A DNA stretch of 64,000 nucleotides from Candidatus Eisenbacteria bacterium (GTDB lineage: Bacteria > Eisenbacteria > RBG-16-71-46 > JAFGJU01): contig JAPLKG010000006.1 of NCBI GenBank assembly GCA_026388185.1, positions 1 to 64,000 of the forward strand. Direction: 5' to 3'. The notes beneath the pieces were generated by a model. The model made no database searches and was not told the DNA's origin. It saw only the letters and a program-made list of their open reading frames with translations. The position numbers and the translations under genes are program-made. Numbering within the stretch: the stretch's first letter is position 1; every line of letters begins with the position of its first letter. This document shows, in pieces, positions 7,644 through 17,189 of the stretch.

Positions 7644-7846
7644 AACTGCCTGGTTGGCGATCTGACTGACGTTGCTACTGTAGCGTTGTCCAAGCGCCAG
7701 TCCAGGGATGGAAGGAGGTGAGAAAAATGGCACAAGGCTCAATTGTGAAGCGAGGGGAAGTGTACTACATCGTCTATCGCGTCGGAGGAAAGGCAGAAGT
7801 GGAAGAGGATCAGATCGGGCAGGAGGGACGCGGAAGAGGTTCTTGT

Positions 7847-7975
<129 letters not shown>

Positions 7976-8015
7976 ATATTCTTGTCAACCTCTTATTGCC
8001 GACCTAAAGATACAT

Positions 8016-8399
8016 TCAATTTGTGGCGTTGTCAAGACGATTCGGTGCGTCTTCCTGCACGTCGTTGAATCTGTAGACGAGCTCGCCTTTTCTCACCATG
8101 CCGAGTTCGTCGCGCAGGGCTTTCTCCAGAAGAAATGGGTTATTCTGATACAGCTTTGCGGTTTCGCTCAGCTTGGCCTTTTCTTTGAGAAGCAAAGCGG
8201 TCTCGGTGTCGAGTCGTCTGAGTTCGCTTTTCGTTTGCCCCATTTTTATGAGGCCGTGTTCGCTCGCGACTACCTGGTATGCGAGCCAGACGCTTAGAGC
8301 CGCCAGGGCAATACGTATGAGCGCCTTTCTGCCTTTTGGCTCCGGCTTTCGGTATCTCTCGAGTCTGTGTCGCTTGAGTCTGCTTGCTACGTCATCCAT
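8016..8399 (-). CDS. ftsB: Septum formation initiator, FtsB/DivIC family
   Basis: A 127-residue bitopic membrane protein. A basic cytoplasmic N-terminus (about 1-25) is followed by one membrane helix (ALIRIALAALSVWLAYQVV, about 26-44). A periplasmic coiled coil comes next (LRRLDTETALLLKEKAKLSE), and the FtsB-like end reads FLLEKALRDELGMVRKGELVYRF. It is expected to join FtsL and FtsQ in the divisome. It follows eno by 12 bases on the same strand, and eno-ftsB is a conserved order in many bacteria. Confidence 0.85.
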   Translation of the reverse strand: MDDVASRLKRHRLERYRKPEPKGRKALIRIALAALSVWLAYQVVASEHGLIKMGQTKSELRRLDTETALLLKEKAKLSETAKLYQNNPFLLEKALRDELGMVRKGELVYRFNDVQEDAPNRLDNATN

Positions 8400-8411
8400 A
8401 TTGTGATTCGT

Positions 8412-9773
<1,362 letters not shown>

Positions 9774-9873
9774 TCACGTATCTGGCGCATCTAATCGGTG
9801 GTTCTGTCTGCACACCACAGTATGCGCGTGCGGCATTGGAGTCGGAAGAGCCGGCGCCTTTGCGCTACCCGCA

Positions 9874-9902
9874 AAGCTATGGGAGGAAGGCTCAAGTGTC
9901 AA
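9874..9902 (-). promoter_or_regulatory. Probable eno promoter
   Basis: On the minus strand TTGACA (9902-9897), 17 bases, TAGCTT (9879-9874). The -10 is weak, but the position about 130 bases upstream of eno fits. Confidence 0.4.
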
Positions 9903-9922
9903 GGTCAAAAACCTCTGCCAGC

Positions 9923-9951
9923 TTGACCTTGCGCTCTCTTGGCAGTATTGT
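9923..9951 (+). promoter_or_regulatory. Probable promoter of the ECF sigma operon
   Basis: TTGACC (9923-9928), 17 bases, TATTGT (9946-9951), divergent from eno. It places a start near 9958, just before the sigma-factor gene. Confidence 0.45.
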
Positions 9952-9992
9952 GCTAAAGGGAAGCATCCAACACAGTGAAACCCAGAGGAGCC

Positions 9993-10784
9993 ATGCGGCA
10001 GCCGCCGAAAGACCGACGTAATCTGAAAGATCGCTCCAGACCAATGGACCGGCTTGGGCAGAAGGATCGCCCCAGAGGGGCAAAGCGCTCCAAGCCCGAA
10101 GACGCGTTTCGCGAAGCACGATGTGGGTCTGGTCTCGATCCGAGGACTCGTTCCAACGGCGGGCGCATCGCCAACCTCGAGCCGACCGCGAACCTCAAGC
10201 GCACCCCCGAGTCCGAAAACAGTCTCAAAGAAGACGCGGAGCTTATCTGGAGTGCCCTGAGGGGCAAGGAAAGCGCGTTCGCCAAGCTCCTCAAGAAATA
10301 CAGGCGACCGGTCTATTCGCTGGCGCTCAAGATGCTCGGCCAGGAAGAGGACGCGGAAGACACCGCCCAGGAGGCCTTCATAAGGGCCTTCCAATCGCTC
10401 GACACTTGCGATCCCGAGAGACCGTTCCAGCGGTGGATCTACAGGATTACGTACAACCTGTGCGTTGACAGGTACAGACGAAAAAAGCCGTTCGCGATCT
10501 CGCTCGATCAGACCGTGGGCGAAGACGAGCTGCAGATGGAACTTGTGGATTCCGCGCCCGCACCCGACGAGGTGCTCGGGATGCGGGACGAACACAGGAA
10601 GGTGGTCGAGCTTCTCTACTCTCTGCCGCCCCGTTACAGGGTGGTCGTGGTGCTGCGACACCAGGAAGAGCTTTCGTATGAAGCGATCGCCGAGATTCTC
10701 GGCCTCCCGCTCGGGACGGTCAAGGCGAGGATGCACAGGGCTCACAACATGCTGAGGAAGAAGCTGAAGCGGAGGGAGACATGA
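9993..10784 (+). CDS. ECF-type RNA polymerase sigma factor
   Basis: A 263-residue sigma-70 family group 4 factor. A long basic, Pro/Arg-rich N-terminal extension of about 80 residues, unusual for the group, precedes region 2 (LLKKYRRPVYSLALKMLG...EDAEDTAQEAFIRAFQSLD...FQRWIYRITYNLCVDRYRRKK). Region 4 follows (LLYSLPPRYRVVVVLRHQEELSYEAIAEILGLPLGTVKARMHRA). ATG 9993 follows GAGGAG at short spacing; GTG 9975 is an alternative. The membrane anti-sigma factor gene lies 251 bases downstream. Confidence 0.9.
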   Translation: MRQPPKDRRNLKDRSRPMDRLGQKDRPRGAKRSKPEDAFREARCGSGLDPRTRSNGGRIANLEPTANLKRTPESENSLKEDAELIWSALRGKESAFAKLLKKYRRPVYSLALKMLGQEEDAEDTAQEAFIRAFQSLDTCDPERPFQRWIYRITYNLCVDRYRRKKPFAISLDQTVGEDELQMELVDSAPAPDEVLGMRDEHRKVVELLYSLPPRYRVVVVLRHQEELSYEAIAEILGLPLGTVKARMHRAHNMLRKKLKRRET

Positions 10785-11035
10785 GAGCGGGGGGTAATGT
10801 CCCCAGGCATTTGCCGGGCCGAAGGACCTCACCGGCTTCCCTGAACTTGTTGAAACTTTTGGGGCTATGTACTACGTATTAGCAATTGGATGGTGTCCTG
10901 GAATCCCGGCGGTCCGGCATGGCCGTTCGGCTTGCTGCCAGGTTCCAGGCACCGGCAGAATTCGATGATATTGAAGGAGTTAGAGGCCGGGGCCTCTTCC
11001 AACTGGAGCCCGTTCCAATTTGAGGTGAGGGAGCG

Positions 11036-11752
11036 ATGAAGAAGGACAGACATAACAAATCCTGTGAGGAGATGTCCCGCCTCTACGCTGCCCGCGAGAT
11101 GAGTCCGGCGGAGGCGTTGGACTTCGAAGCGCATCTCACTGAATGCGAAAGCTGCAAGAACCTTCTCACAGAATGGAAGGGGCTCTTCTCACTTCTTTTC
11201 GAACCAATCCACGACGTCAGACATCTTGAACCGAGCCGCGCTTTTGACAGACCCATCATGGCGTTTGTGAAAGGGCTTGTCAGAGAGCGCGAGCAGACTC
11301 TACGCGAGCGCGCATCGGTGGACGATCGCGCCGCACTTGCCCACCAACACGCGGACGCCGTCGTGCGCCGCCGCGCAATTTGGGTTGGCGTGGCTGCGAT
11401 GGCGGCAGTGCTCGCCATCTTCTCCGACATGTTGAGCACCTTCGCGCCGGTTGGTCCGCAACCGGCAAGGCCTTACGTTCTGGCAATTGCATGGCTCGTT
11501 GATGTATTCCACACGAGTTTTGATTGGCTTGTGTTTTCCTTCATGAGAGGTATCAAGATCGGTGAGATCTTCGTTCGAGTATTGGAGGCGCTACGGCCGA
11601 TTTGGAATTGTCTGGGTGTTGCGGCAAGGCAAGTTGACCCGCAACTAGTTGTCGCGGAGATTCTGCTGTTCATGCTGAGCCTGGTGCTCTTGAAGGGGCT
11701 TCTGGGCACGGCGCCGAAAGGAAGATGTACAAATGTCGGGATCATTCTCTAA
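11036..11752 (+). CDS. Membrane-bound zinc-finger anti-sigma factor
   Basis: A 238-residue protein. Residues about 8-40 contain C...HLTECESC, the HC2-type zinc-binding anti-sigma domain (Cys, His-x3-Cys-x2-Cys) that holds the ECF sigma factor inactive. A hydrophobic segment near 120-140 (IWVGVAAMAAVLAIFSDML) and others near 155-185 and 210-228 should anchor it in the inner membrane. ATG 11036 follows GGTGAGGGAG. Its end overlaps the next gene by 20 bases, showing co-translation. Together with the sigma factor it forms a surface-stress sensing pair whose signal is unknown. Confidence 0.8.
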   Translation: MKKDRHNKSCEEMSRLYAAREMSPAEALDFEAHLTECESCKNLLTEWKGLFSLLFEPIHDVRHLEPSRAFDRPIMAFVKGLVREREQTLRERASVDDRAALAHQHADAVVRRRAIWVGVAAMAAVLAIFSDMLSTFAPVGPQPARPYVLAIAWLVDVFHTSFDWLVFSFMRGIKIGEIFVRVLEALRPIWNCLGVAARQVDPQLVVAEILLFMLSLVLLKGLLGTAPKGRCTNVGIIL

Positions 11753-13247
11753 CATCGTAGGATTCGTGAAGGCTGCGGGGGCCTCGCGCGCGACGAAGGT
11801 CACGCTGGCCGCCGTTACAGTGCTTGCCGCGTCCATTCTGCTTTTGTCCTCTCCGGTGCAGGCGCTGAATGGAGGGCAATCTCTTTCTTTCGATGCAAGG
11901 ATTGCCATCGATGCCGGGGCCGCGCTTCGCGCAGTTCCCACGCTTCACGCAATGTGGTCGTTCGGCGCGAAGCTCGGTATCGACGACGGAGTCGCGCACG
12001 CTGGAGGCGTGTCCATCGACGTATCTGCTTCCACAGACGCGGGGGCCGCAGTCGAATTGAGGCTTTCGGCGGACACCGATTCCGGGGCAGAGGTCCTCAA
12101 GATTGCCGCGGGCGAAGACACCGTCAACCTCGGAGAGAAGGCGGTTCCCCTCGGTGAGCTCAAAGATAAGCCCGAGCTGACCAAGGACGCGTCCGAGGCA
12201 GACCGCGAGTCGAAGGACGAGGGTAGCCTGGGTCTCAAGATCGAGAAGCGCAAATCCCCCAACATCAATATCACTATCGGTGACGAGAATTACGGAGACG
12301 GCAAAGACATCGTCAAGTTCGGTGAGGATATCGAGGTAGCCGAGGGTGACACGATAGACGGCGACGTTGTTGCCATCGGAGGCGGCATCAACGTTGACGG
12401 CACCGTCACGGGTGACTGTGTATCCGTCGGCGGGTCCATCAATCTCGGGTCCAAAGGTGTGATCGAGGGAGACGGGGTGAGCGTTGGAGGAAGCATCAAC
12501 CGAGAGCCAGGTTCGGTGCTCCAGGGTGACGAGGTCGTTACCGGCGGCCACATCCCGAAATGGTTGTTCAGAGGAGGATGGCCCAAGTACGGGAAGGCCG
12601 GGCTCAAGTTTGCCGAACTTGCGTTTGCAGTGGGCAAGGCCCTGCTCATACTTTTCATCGTCTGGCTTATCGCTCTCATCGCTCGCAACCGAGTCAAGGT
12701 GACTTCCGAACGGGCGAAGTCCAGCTTGTTGAAGTCGTTCGGGATCGGGTTACTCGTCGTCATACTCTTGCCGATTGCGATGGTCTTGCTTTGCATAACT
12801 ATCATAGGGATTCCTGTGGCAATACTGTTGCCCTTTGTGATTGTCCTGGCGGGTTTCTTCGGCTATACGGCAGTCGGGCTGGCCCTCGGATACAGGATTT
12901 TTGGGGGGGAATCACGCGGGAGGTCTGTGGTTACCGCCGCTGTCTTGGGCGTGCTGCTCATGGAGGCGATTCCGCTCGCTGGAAAGCTGATTGGCCTGCC
13001 TGGAGGGATTCTCTGGGGTCTCTCGATTCCTGTCAGGATCATAGGATATGCGATCATGGTTTGTGCATTCCTGATAGGACTCGGGGCGACTCTGCTCTCG
13101 AAGTTCGGTCAGGTGCCGAAGGCCCCGACTCAGGCCGCAGTGGTGCCTCCGGGTCCTGGTGCATCGATCGTGGGCACGGCCGGCCCTGTGCCGCAGGCTC
13201 CGAGTGTGCCAGGCTACGGTGCGCCGCCCAGCGGTTCAGCGGGCTAG
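11733..13247 (+). CDS. Exported bactofilin-like beta-solenoid protein with multi-spanning C-terminal domain
   Basis: A 504-residue protein. A hydrophobic signal-like segment (about 20-45, ending VQALNG) is followed by an Ala/Asp/Gly-rich region. Residues about 195-265 carry repeats of the type GDVVAIGGGINVDGTVTG and GDxVSVGGSIN, resembling the polymer-forming solenoid of bactofilins. Four or more membrane helices follow (about 285-310, 332-385, 400-450), then a Pro/Gly-rich tail. It overlaps the anti-sigma gene and is probably the output or partner of that regulatory pair, for example an envelope scaffold. The function is not known. Confidence 0.6.
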   Translation: MSGSFSNIVGFVKAAGASRATKVTLAAVTVLAASILLLSSPVQALNGGQSLSFDARIAIDAGAALRAVPTLHAMWSFGAKLGIDDGVAHAGGVSIDVSASTDAGAAVELRLSADTDSGAEVLKIAAGEDTVNLGEKAVPLGELKDKPELTKDASEADRESKDEGSLGLKIEKRKSPNINITIGDENYGDGKDIVKFGEDIEVAEGDTIDGDVVAIGGGINVDGTVTGDCVSVGGSINLGSKGVIEGDGVSVGGSINREPGSVLQGDEVVTGGHIPKWLFRGGWPKYGKAGLKFAELAFAVGKALLILFIVWLIALIARNRVKVTSERAKSSLLKSFGIGLLVVILLPIAMVLLCITIIGIPVAILLPFVIVLAGFFGYTAVGLALGYRIFGGESRGRSVVTAAVLGVLLMEAIPLAGKLIGLPGGILWGLSIPVRIIGYAIMVCAFLIGLGATLLSKFGQVPKAPTQAAVVPPGPGASIVGTAGPVPQAPSVPGYGAPPSGSAG

Positions 13248-13274
13248 GAGTAGTGCGGCCCGCTCGGTTACAGT

Positions 13275-13315
13275 AGAGAAAACCCGCTCCATTGCGGGTT
13301 TTCTCTATTTTGGCG
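13275..13315 (+). terminator. Rho-independent terminator of the sigma-factor operon
   Basis: AGAGAAAACCCGC (13275-13287) pairs perfectly with GCGGGTTTTCTCT (13294-13306) around a 6-base loop, followed by ATTTTGG. Confidence 0.9.
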
Positions 13316-13592
13316 CGTCCATGTCTTTCTACGTGCTAACGGCTTGTCTTTGAAGCAGTTCACGCCAAGCCCGCCGGCGTAAACGGCCATCCACCGCTGG
13401 GGCAAATTTCCCGGAGCCCTCAACTTGCCCTTTGGCGTCGTCTTCGATCGACACTCTCTGTTAGCCTCAAATCCCTCGATTCGAGTCTGCACAGCTCTCT
13501 AATCTTCTGAGTTTCAGCGCGTTACGGTGGCGACCTTCGTGGGTGATTTTCCGCGGGTGATTTTTCCCACACGCTCCTTCCGGCCCGGAACG

Positions 13593-13608
13593 TGGCACGT
13601 GGCTTGCG
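13593..13608 (+). promoter_or_regulatory. Sigma-54 promoter, near-perfect
   Basis: TGGCACGTGGCTTGCG matches the sigma-54 consensus TGGCACG-N4-TTGCW at every position but the last, with the required 10-base gap between the GG and GC elements. The predicted start is near 13619. The first gene downstream is the secreted protease at 13946, giving a leader of about 325 bases. The rest of the 13316-13945 gap shows no other gene I can support. Confidence 0.7.
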
Positions 13609-13945
13609 ACAGCTAGTGGGTGAGGAATCGCAGAACCCTTTGGTTGTCTCTTGGTTTTGTTTCAGTATTGTCGGGCAGGGTTGATTTGAGATGATAAGAG
13701 AAGACAGAAATAGATTCACAGGATTCGCAGCCAGTCCGATCAATTGGAGATCCCACCAGAGCACAGGCGGCAATTGGCCGAGCCGTTTGTCAGATCGACG
13801 AGGCCTTCAGGGCGCAAGCGCCGTGAGCGAGGACCAGCACTGTTTGGGAGTCCGACACGCAGGAAGCCTTTCACACTTCCTCAGCCGTGCACCAGTTGTG
13901 TGCCGGGCTCTCCCCGCAGTGCGATTGGGCTGCCGCCCGCGCGCA

Positions 13946-15040
13946 ATGGCTTTCCTTTTGCCCTCGCTCCTCTCGTTGCCCTTCGCGTTTGTTCTTTGCC
14001 TCGCGTTGATGCTCGGCTCTTGTCCTTCGCTTGTCGCGTCCGCCGAGGCGTCGCCGGTTCTCCACGACGTCCAGGATGTTCTCGCACACTACACCGGGCA
14101 GCTCGACGGCAAGCTTTATTTCAGCTCGCCTCAGGGTCAGAGCTGGGAGTTCATCACTGACATCAGCGATTCTGAAATAACGAACAAGGGTGACGGTTCG
14201 TTTCACCCTTTCAGCAGCGATTTGGTCGAGAAGGCCCTCGCTCAAGTTTCGTACTCGCTGGACGAGATTCCGTTCGACGTTTTCATCCTGCCTTATCCGA
14301 GAAGGGGAGTCGTTGAGTCTTCGGCAAGCTCGGGTGCAATGTTTCTTTCTCCGGGCGTCCTCAATTGCTCTGCGGAGCTCGTCCATTTTACGGTCACCCA
14401 CGAGATGGGTCACATAGTTCACAGACACTTCATGCCTGACGAAAGCGGTGAACTGTGGCAAGAATATCGCGATCTCCGCCGGATTAACGATGCGTCTGTC
14501 TACAATGCAGACGCGATTCACAAGAATCGTCCGCACGAGATCTTTGCAGAGGACTTCCGTTTCCTGTTTGGAAGCGCCCTCGCGAATTACAGTGGAACCA
14601 TAGAGAACGGCAACCTTCCTCTTCCGACAGAGGTTGCCGGCTTGAGAGACTTCATGCTTTCGTTGGTTGGTGGAAACGTCGGGACTGGTGGGGGAGTCGC
14701 CTCCCTCGCTCTCAATAGTTTTCCGAATCCCTTCAATCCCGTCCTCAACGTGAGTTTCAGCGTCGGCCTTCCGTCTACTGAACTGCCGCAGAGTCTGGCG
14801 GGGGTGGCGACGTCTTCCGCGGGGTCGAGCGCGTCACCGCAGCGCCTGATCTTGAGGATATATGACGTGGGCGGCAGGCTCGTACGAACGCTTCTGGACG
14901 AGGGACTCTCGCCGGGAAGCTATTCCGCATTCTGGGCCGGCACCGATGAGCAAGGGAATTCAGTTTCGTCTGGAGTCTATTTCCTGAGGCTCGAGGCCGG
15001 TCAGCAGGCCGTCACGAAGAAAGTCATCCTCTCGCGCTAG
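13946..15040 (+). CDS. Secreted zinc metalloprotease-like protein with FlgD-type C-terminal sorting domain
   Basis: A 364-residue exported protein. Signal peptide at residues 1-35 (hydrophobic, ending VASAEA). The zinc motif HEMGHIVH (HExxH) lies near residue 152, with E/H-rich HEIFAEDF about 45 residues later as a possible third ligand region. The C-terminal about 110 residues (FPNPFNP..., LRIYDVGGRLVRTL, SSGVYFLRLEAG, KKVILSR) form the FlgD-like / T9SS-type domain common on exported proteins of FCB-related phyla. No good ribosome site precedes ATG 13946. The frame is open to ATG 13691, but that stretch lacks protein-like character, so the start is uncertain. A sigma-54 promoter lies upstream. 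Confidence 0.7.
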   Translation: MAFLLPSLLSLPFAFVLCLALMLGSCPSLVASAEASPVLHDVQDVLAHYTGQLDGKLYFSSPQGQSWEFITDISDSEITNKGDGSFHPFSSDLVEKALAQVSYSLDEIPFDVFILPYPRRGVVESSASSGAMFLSPGVLNCSAELVHFTVTHEMGHIVHRHFMPDESGELWQEYRDLRRINDASVYNADAIHKNRPHEIFAEDFRFLFGSALANYSGTIENGNLPLPTEVAGLRDFMLSLVGGNVGTGGGVASLALNSFPNPFNPVLNVSFSVGLPSTELPQSLAGVATSSAGSSASPQRLILRIYDVGGRLVRTLLDEGLSPGSYSAFWAGTDEQGNSVSSGVYFLRLEAGQQAVTKKVILSR

Positions 15041-15693
15041 TCAGCGAGCTTTTCAGCCGAAGTGAGATCGGCCAGCAGGAAAGGCTGGCTTCTTGCGGAG
15101 ACCGCTTCGTCACCGAACCCCGAGAGTCCCACGATCACGTCGAAAAGATAGCCGGGCACCGCGGTGATTCCTCTTCTTCCCTCGGGCTTTCCGTCGCTCA
15201 ACCACGACTCAACCTGATCAATGTCCTCGGCCGAGACCGGTCTCATGGTTGCCTTGATTACGACGTAGTGAGTGGCAGTCGGGTCGATCGCATCGACGCT
15301 TCCGGCCTTCGCCATGGCATGAACGCAGAGGGAGCGTTCCACGTGCCCGATGTCAAGAAGGGAGGCGCTGCTGCCGTTCTTGGTCTGTATGCGGTAGCCG
15401 TCCTCCCACGGATCGTATCTTATCTTGTAGGAGAGAGTGTTGACTTGCGTGAGTTTGTCCATCCACAGTCTTCTCTTTTTCCAGAGCTGAATTTCGTAGG
15501 TCAGTGTTGCCGGCAGGCCGCGCGTCAGGGTCTCCACCATCCGTGTCGAGAAAAAACCTTGGGCGTTGAAAGTCACCGTGAGAAATCCGGAGTCTTTCTG
15601 GAGTTTCTCTACGACCAGAGTCGGTCCGGGCGCAGAGAAACAGATCGAGCCGGCGAAGCTTAGCGCGAGGGCGAGAAAAATAGAGAGTCTCAT
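15037..15693 (-). CDS. DUF4390 family exported protein
   Basis: A 218-residue protein with a signal peptide (MRLSIFLALALSFAGSICFSA). The family pattern is seen in LTVTFNAQGFFSTRMVETLTRGLPATLTYEIQLWKKRRLWMDK and YKIRYDPWEDGYRI. DUF4390 genes commonly sit beside NtrY/NtrX-type two-component genes in proteobacteria, and the same association holds here. Last gene of a minus-strand operon. The function is unknown; an envelope-side role is inferred. Confidence 0.8.
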   Translation of the reverse strand: MRLSIFLALALSFAGSICFSAPGPTLVVEKLQKDSGFLTVTFNAQGFFSTRMVETLTRGLPATLTYEIQLWKKRRLWMDKLTQVNTLSYKIRYDPWEDGYRIQTKNGSSASLLDIGHVERSLCVHAMAKAGSVDAIDPTATHYVVIKATMRPVSAEDIDQVESWLSDGKPEGRRGITAVPGYLFDVIVGLSGFGDEAVSARSQPFLLADLTSAEKLAD

Positions 15694-15797
15694 AGAAGTC
15701 ACGGCGCTGCCTTCTTGTTCGCGATCCGCTAGAACGTTCGCAGGTCTCCACGTCCCAGAGACCCTGGAACGCTCGTTGCCCACTCCTTCGGGCCGCG

Positions 15798-17150
15798 CTA
15801 GAACGTTCGTTCCAACCTGAGCGTCCAGACCACGTCGGAGCCTTCCTCTCGCGGGCTCTTGGCCGCAAACACCCTCACTCCCTCGCCCAGGCCGACCCCT
15901 ATTCCGACGTCCAGGTCGAGGCTCTGGTCCTTCAGGGCGTCGCGGCCGAGCCAGGCCTTGCCGACGTCCGTAATCATAATGAACTGAAATCTCTTCACCA
16001 CGTCTATCGCATATTCTGCGTTGAAGAGAATCATGTGATCGCCACGGAACTCTTTGTAGTCGTGAGCGGCCAGCGTGCCGATTCCACCCACGCAGAATTC
16101 TTTCTGGAAGGGAAGGGTGCCCGACGGCGTGGCGCCGAGCTTCAGTCTGCACGACAGGTATTGACCAGGGTTCAGGTTGAGATAAGTCCTCAGGTCGGCG
16201 GCGAGCCTCGTGTATTCCATGCACGGTTCGTCCTGGTGACGCCCGCTCTCGTACTCGAGTCTGTGCCAGTGTTCGGTCGGCCCCGCCTGTTCGTCTTGTC
16301 TCGAGTCAAGTTCGTATTGCGCGGCGACGGTCGCCCATTTACCTTCGTCTACGGCCGGATTCTCCCTGAACTGCCTCGAGTGTCTGTAGAAGAGGCCCTT
16401 TGATATCGCGTCAACCGAGCCGTAGGTGTCCTCGGCGTACTGAACCTTGACACTGTTCCAGCGTGAGAATCTCTGCTTGACGAAGACCGCGGCTCCCTCC
16501 CGCTCGAAGTAATCTCTGTAGTCCTTCTTCAAGAACAGGGACGAGAGGGAATTCTCGACGTCTCCCGTCAGCTCTTTGTCGAAGCTGTCGGTGACGAGAT
16601 AAACTGACGCGCCGAAGGAGAAGCTCTTCGGCGAAAAGAGCGGTTGTTCGAAATCGAGTTTGTATCGCCACTTCTTGCTTGCAAATGCGTAGCCTTCGAG
16701 CAAGTGGATTCGCGGGTAGAGTCTTTCCGGATCGCTGAATTCCTCGTTCATGAAGAGCGACAGACCGTCCACCCTGTCGTAGGACAGCGATGGGCTCACG
16801 GAGAACTCTCCTTCAGTGTCTTTCTTGTCCAAGGATAATTCTTTGAGGTTCTTGCCGAAGCGAATCTCGATGTTGGGTCCTTCCTTGAGTTGAACTTCCT
16901 CTTCCGCTTTCTGTTCGGCCTCCGGCGCTACAAGGTCGGGAACGTATATTGTGTCGATCCCGGCGGCCTCCGAGGGAACTTCTGTGTCAGCCGCGACAGC
17001 GATGGCAGACAGCGCGTCGGCCCCGCCCCGTGATTGGAGGGCTGACTCAGAACGATCAGCCGCGACAGCGATGGTGCCGGCACTCATCGCAATTGCAAAC
17101 GTGACGGCGGCCACAATTGCAGAAGCAGGGCAACGTAGCAATTGCTTCAT
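15798..17150 (-). CDS. BamA/TamA-like outer-membrane beta-barrel protein
   Basis: A 450-residue protein with a signal peptide (about 1-32, ending TIAVAA). A low-complexity linker is followed by many alternating amphipathic strands. The C-terminal region (PFQKEFCVGGIGTLAAHDYKEFRGDHMILFNAEYAID..., then GIGVGLGEGVRVFAAKSP, and a terminal LERTF) resembles the end of Omp85-type barrels, which finish in an aromatic residue. ATG 17150 follows GGAGG by 8 bases. It lies 40 bases after the response regulator in the operon, so its expression is tied to that regulator. Confidence 0.65.
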   Translation of the reverse strand: MKQLLRCPASAIVAAVTFAIAMSAGTIAVAADRSESALQSRGGADALSAIAVAADTEVPSEAAGIDTIYVPDLVAPEAEQKAEEEVQLKEGPNIEIRFGKNLKELSLDKKDTEGEFSVSPSLSYDRVDGLSLFMNEEFSDPERLYPRIHLLEGYAFASKKWRYKLDFEQPLFSPKSFSFGASVYLVTDSFDKELTGDVENSLSSLFLKKDYRDYFEREGAAVFVKQRFSRWNSVKVQYAEDTYGSVDAISKGLFYRHSRQFRENPAVDEGKWATVAAQYELDSRQDEQAGPTEHWHRLEYESGRHQDEPCMEYTRLAADLRTYLNLNPGQYLSCRLKLGATPSGTLPFQKEFCVGGIGTLAAHDYKEFRGDHMILFNAEYAIDVVKRFQFIMITDVGKAWLGRDALKDQSLDLDVGIGVGLGEGVRVFAAKSPREEGSDVVWTLRLERTF

Positions 17151-17189
17151 GTGTTTCACCTCCGCGCGGCAAAGCTAAGGACGGTCGCT

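Noticed and set aside
9774-10832. 352-residue minus-strand frame over the ECF sigma factor
   Set aside because: It is the shadow of a clear sigma factor with regions 2 and 4 and would leave no room for the eno promoter.
10785-11035. Possible small gene between sigma factor and anti-sigma factor
   Set aside because: The 251-base gap has short frames only, none with a start site and composition that I can support.
13268-13492. 74-residue minus-strand frame in the gap after the sigma operon
   Set aside because: It reads through the operon terminator hairpin and has no ribosome site or recognisable domain.
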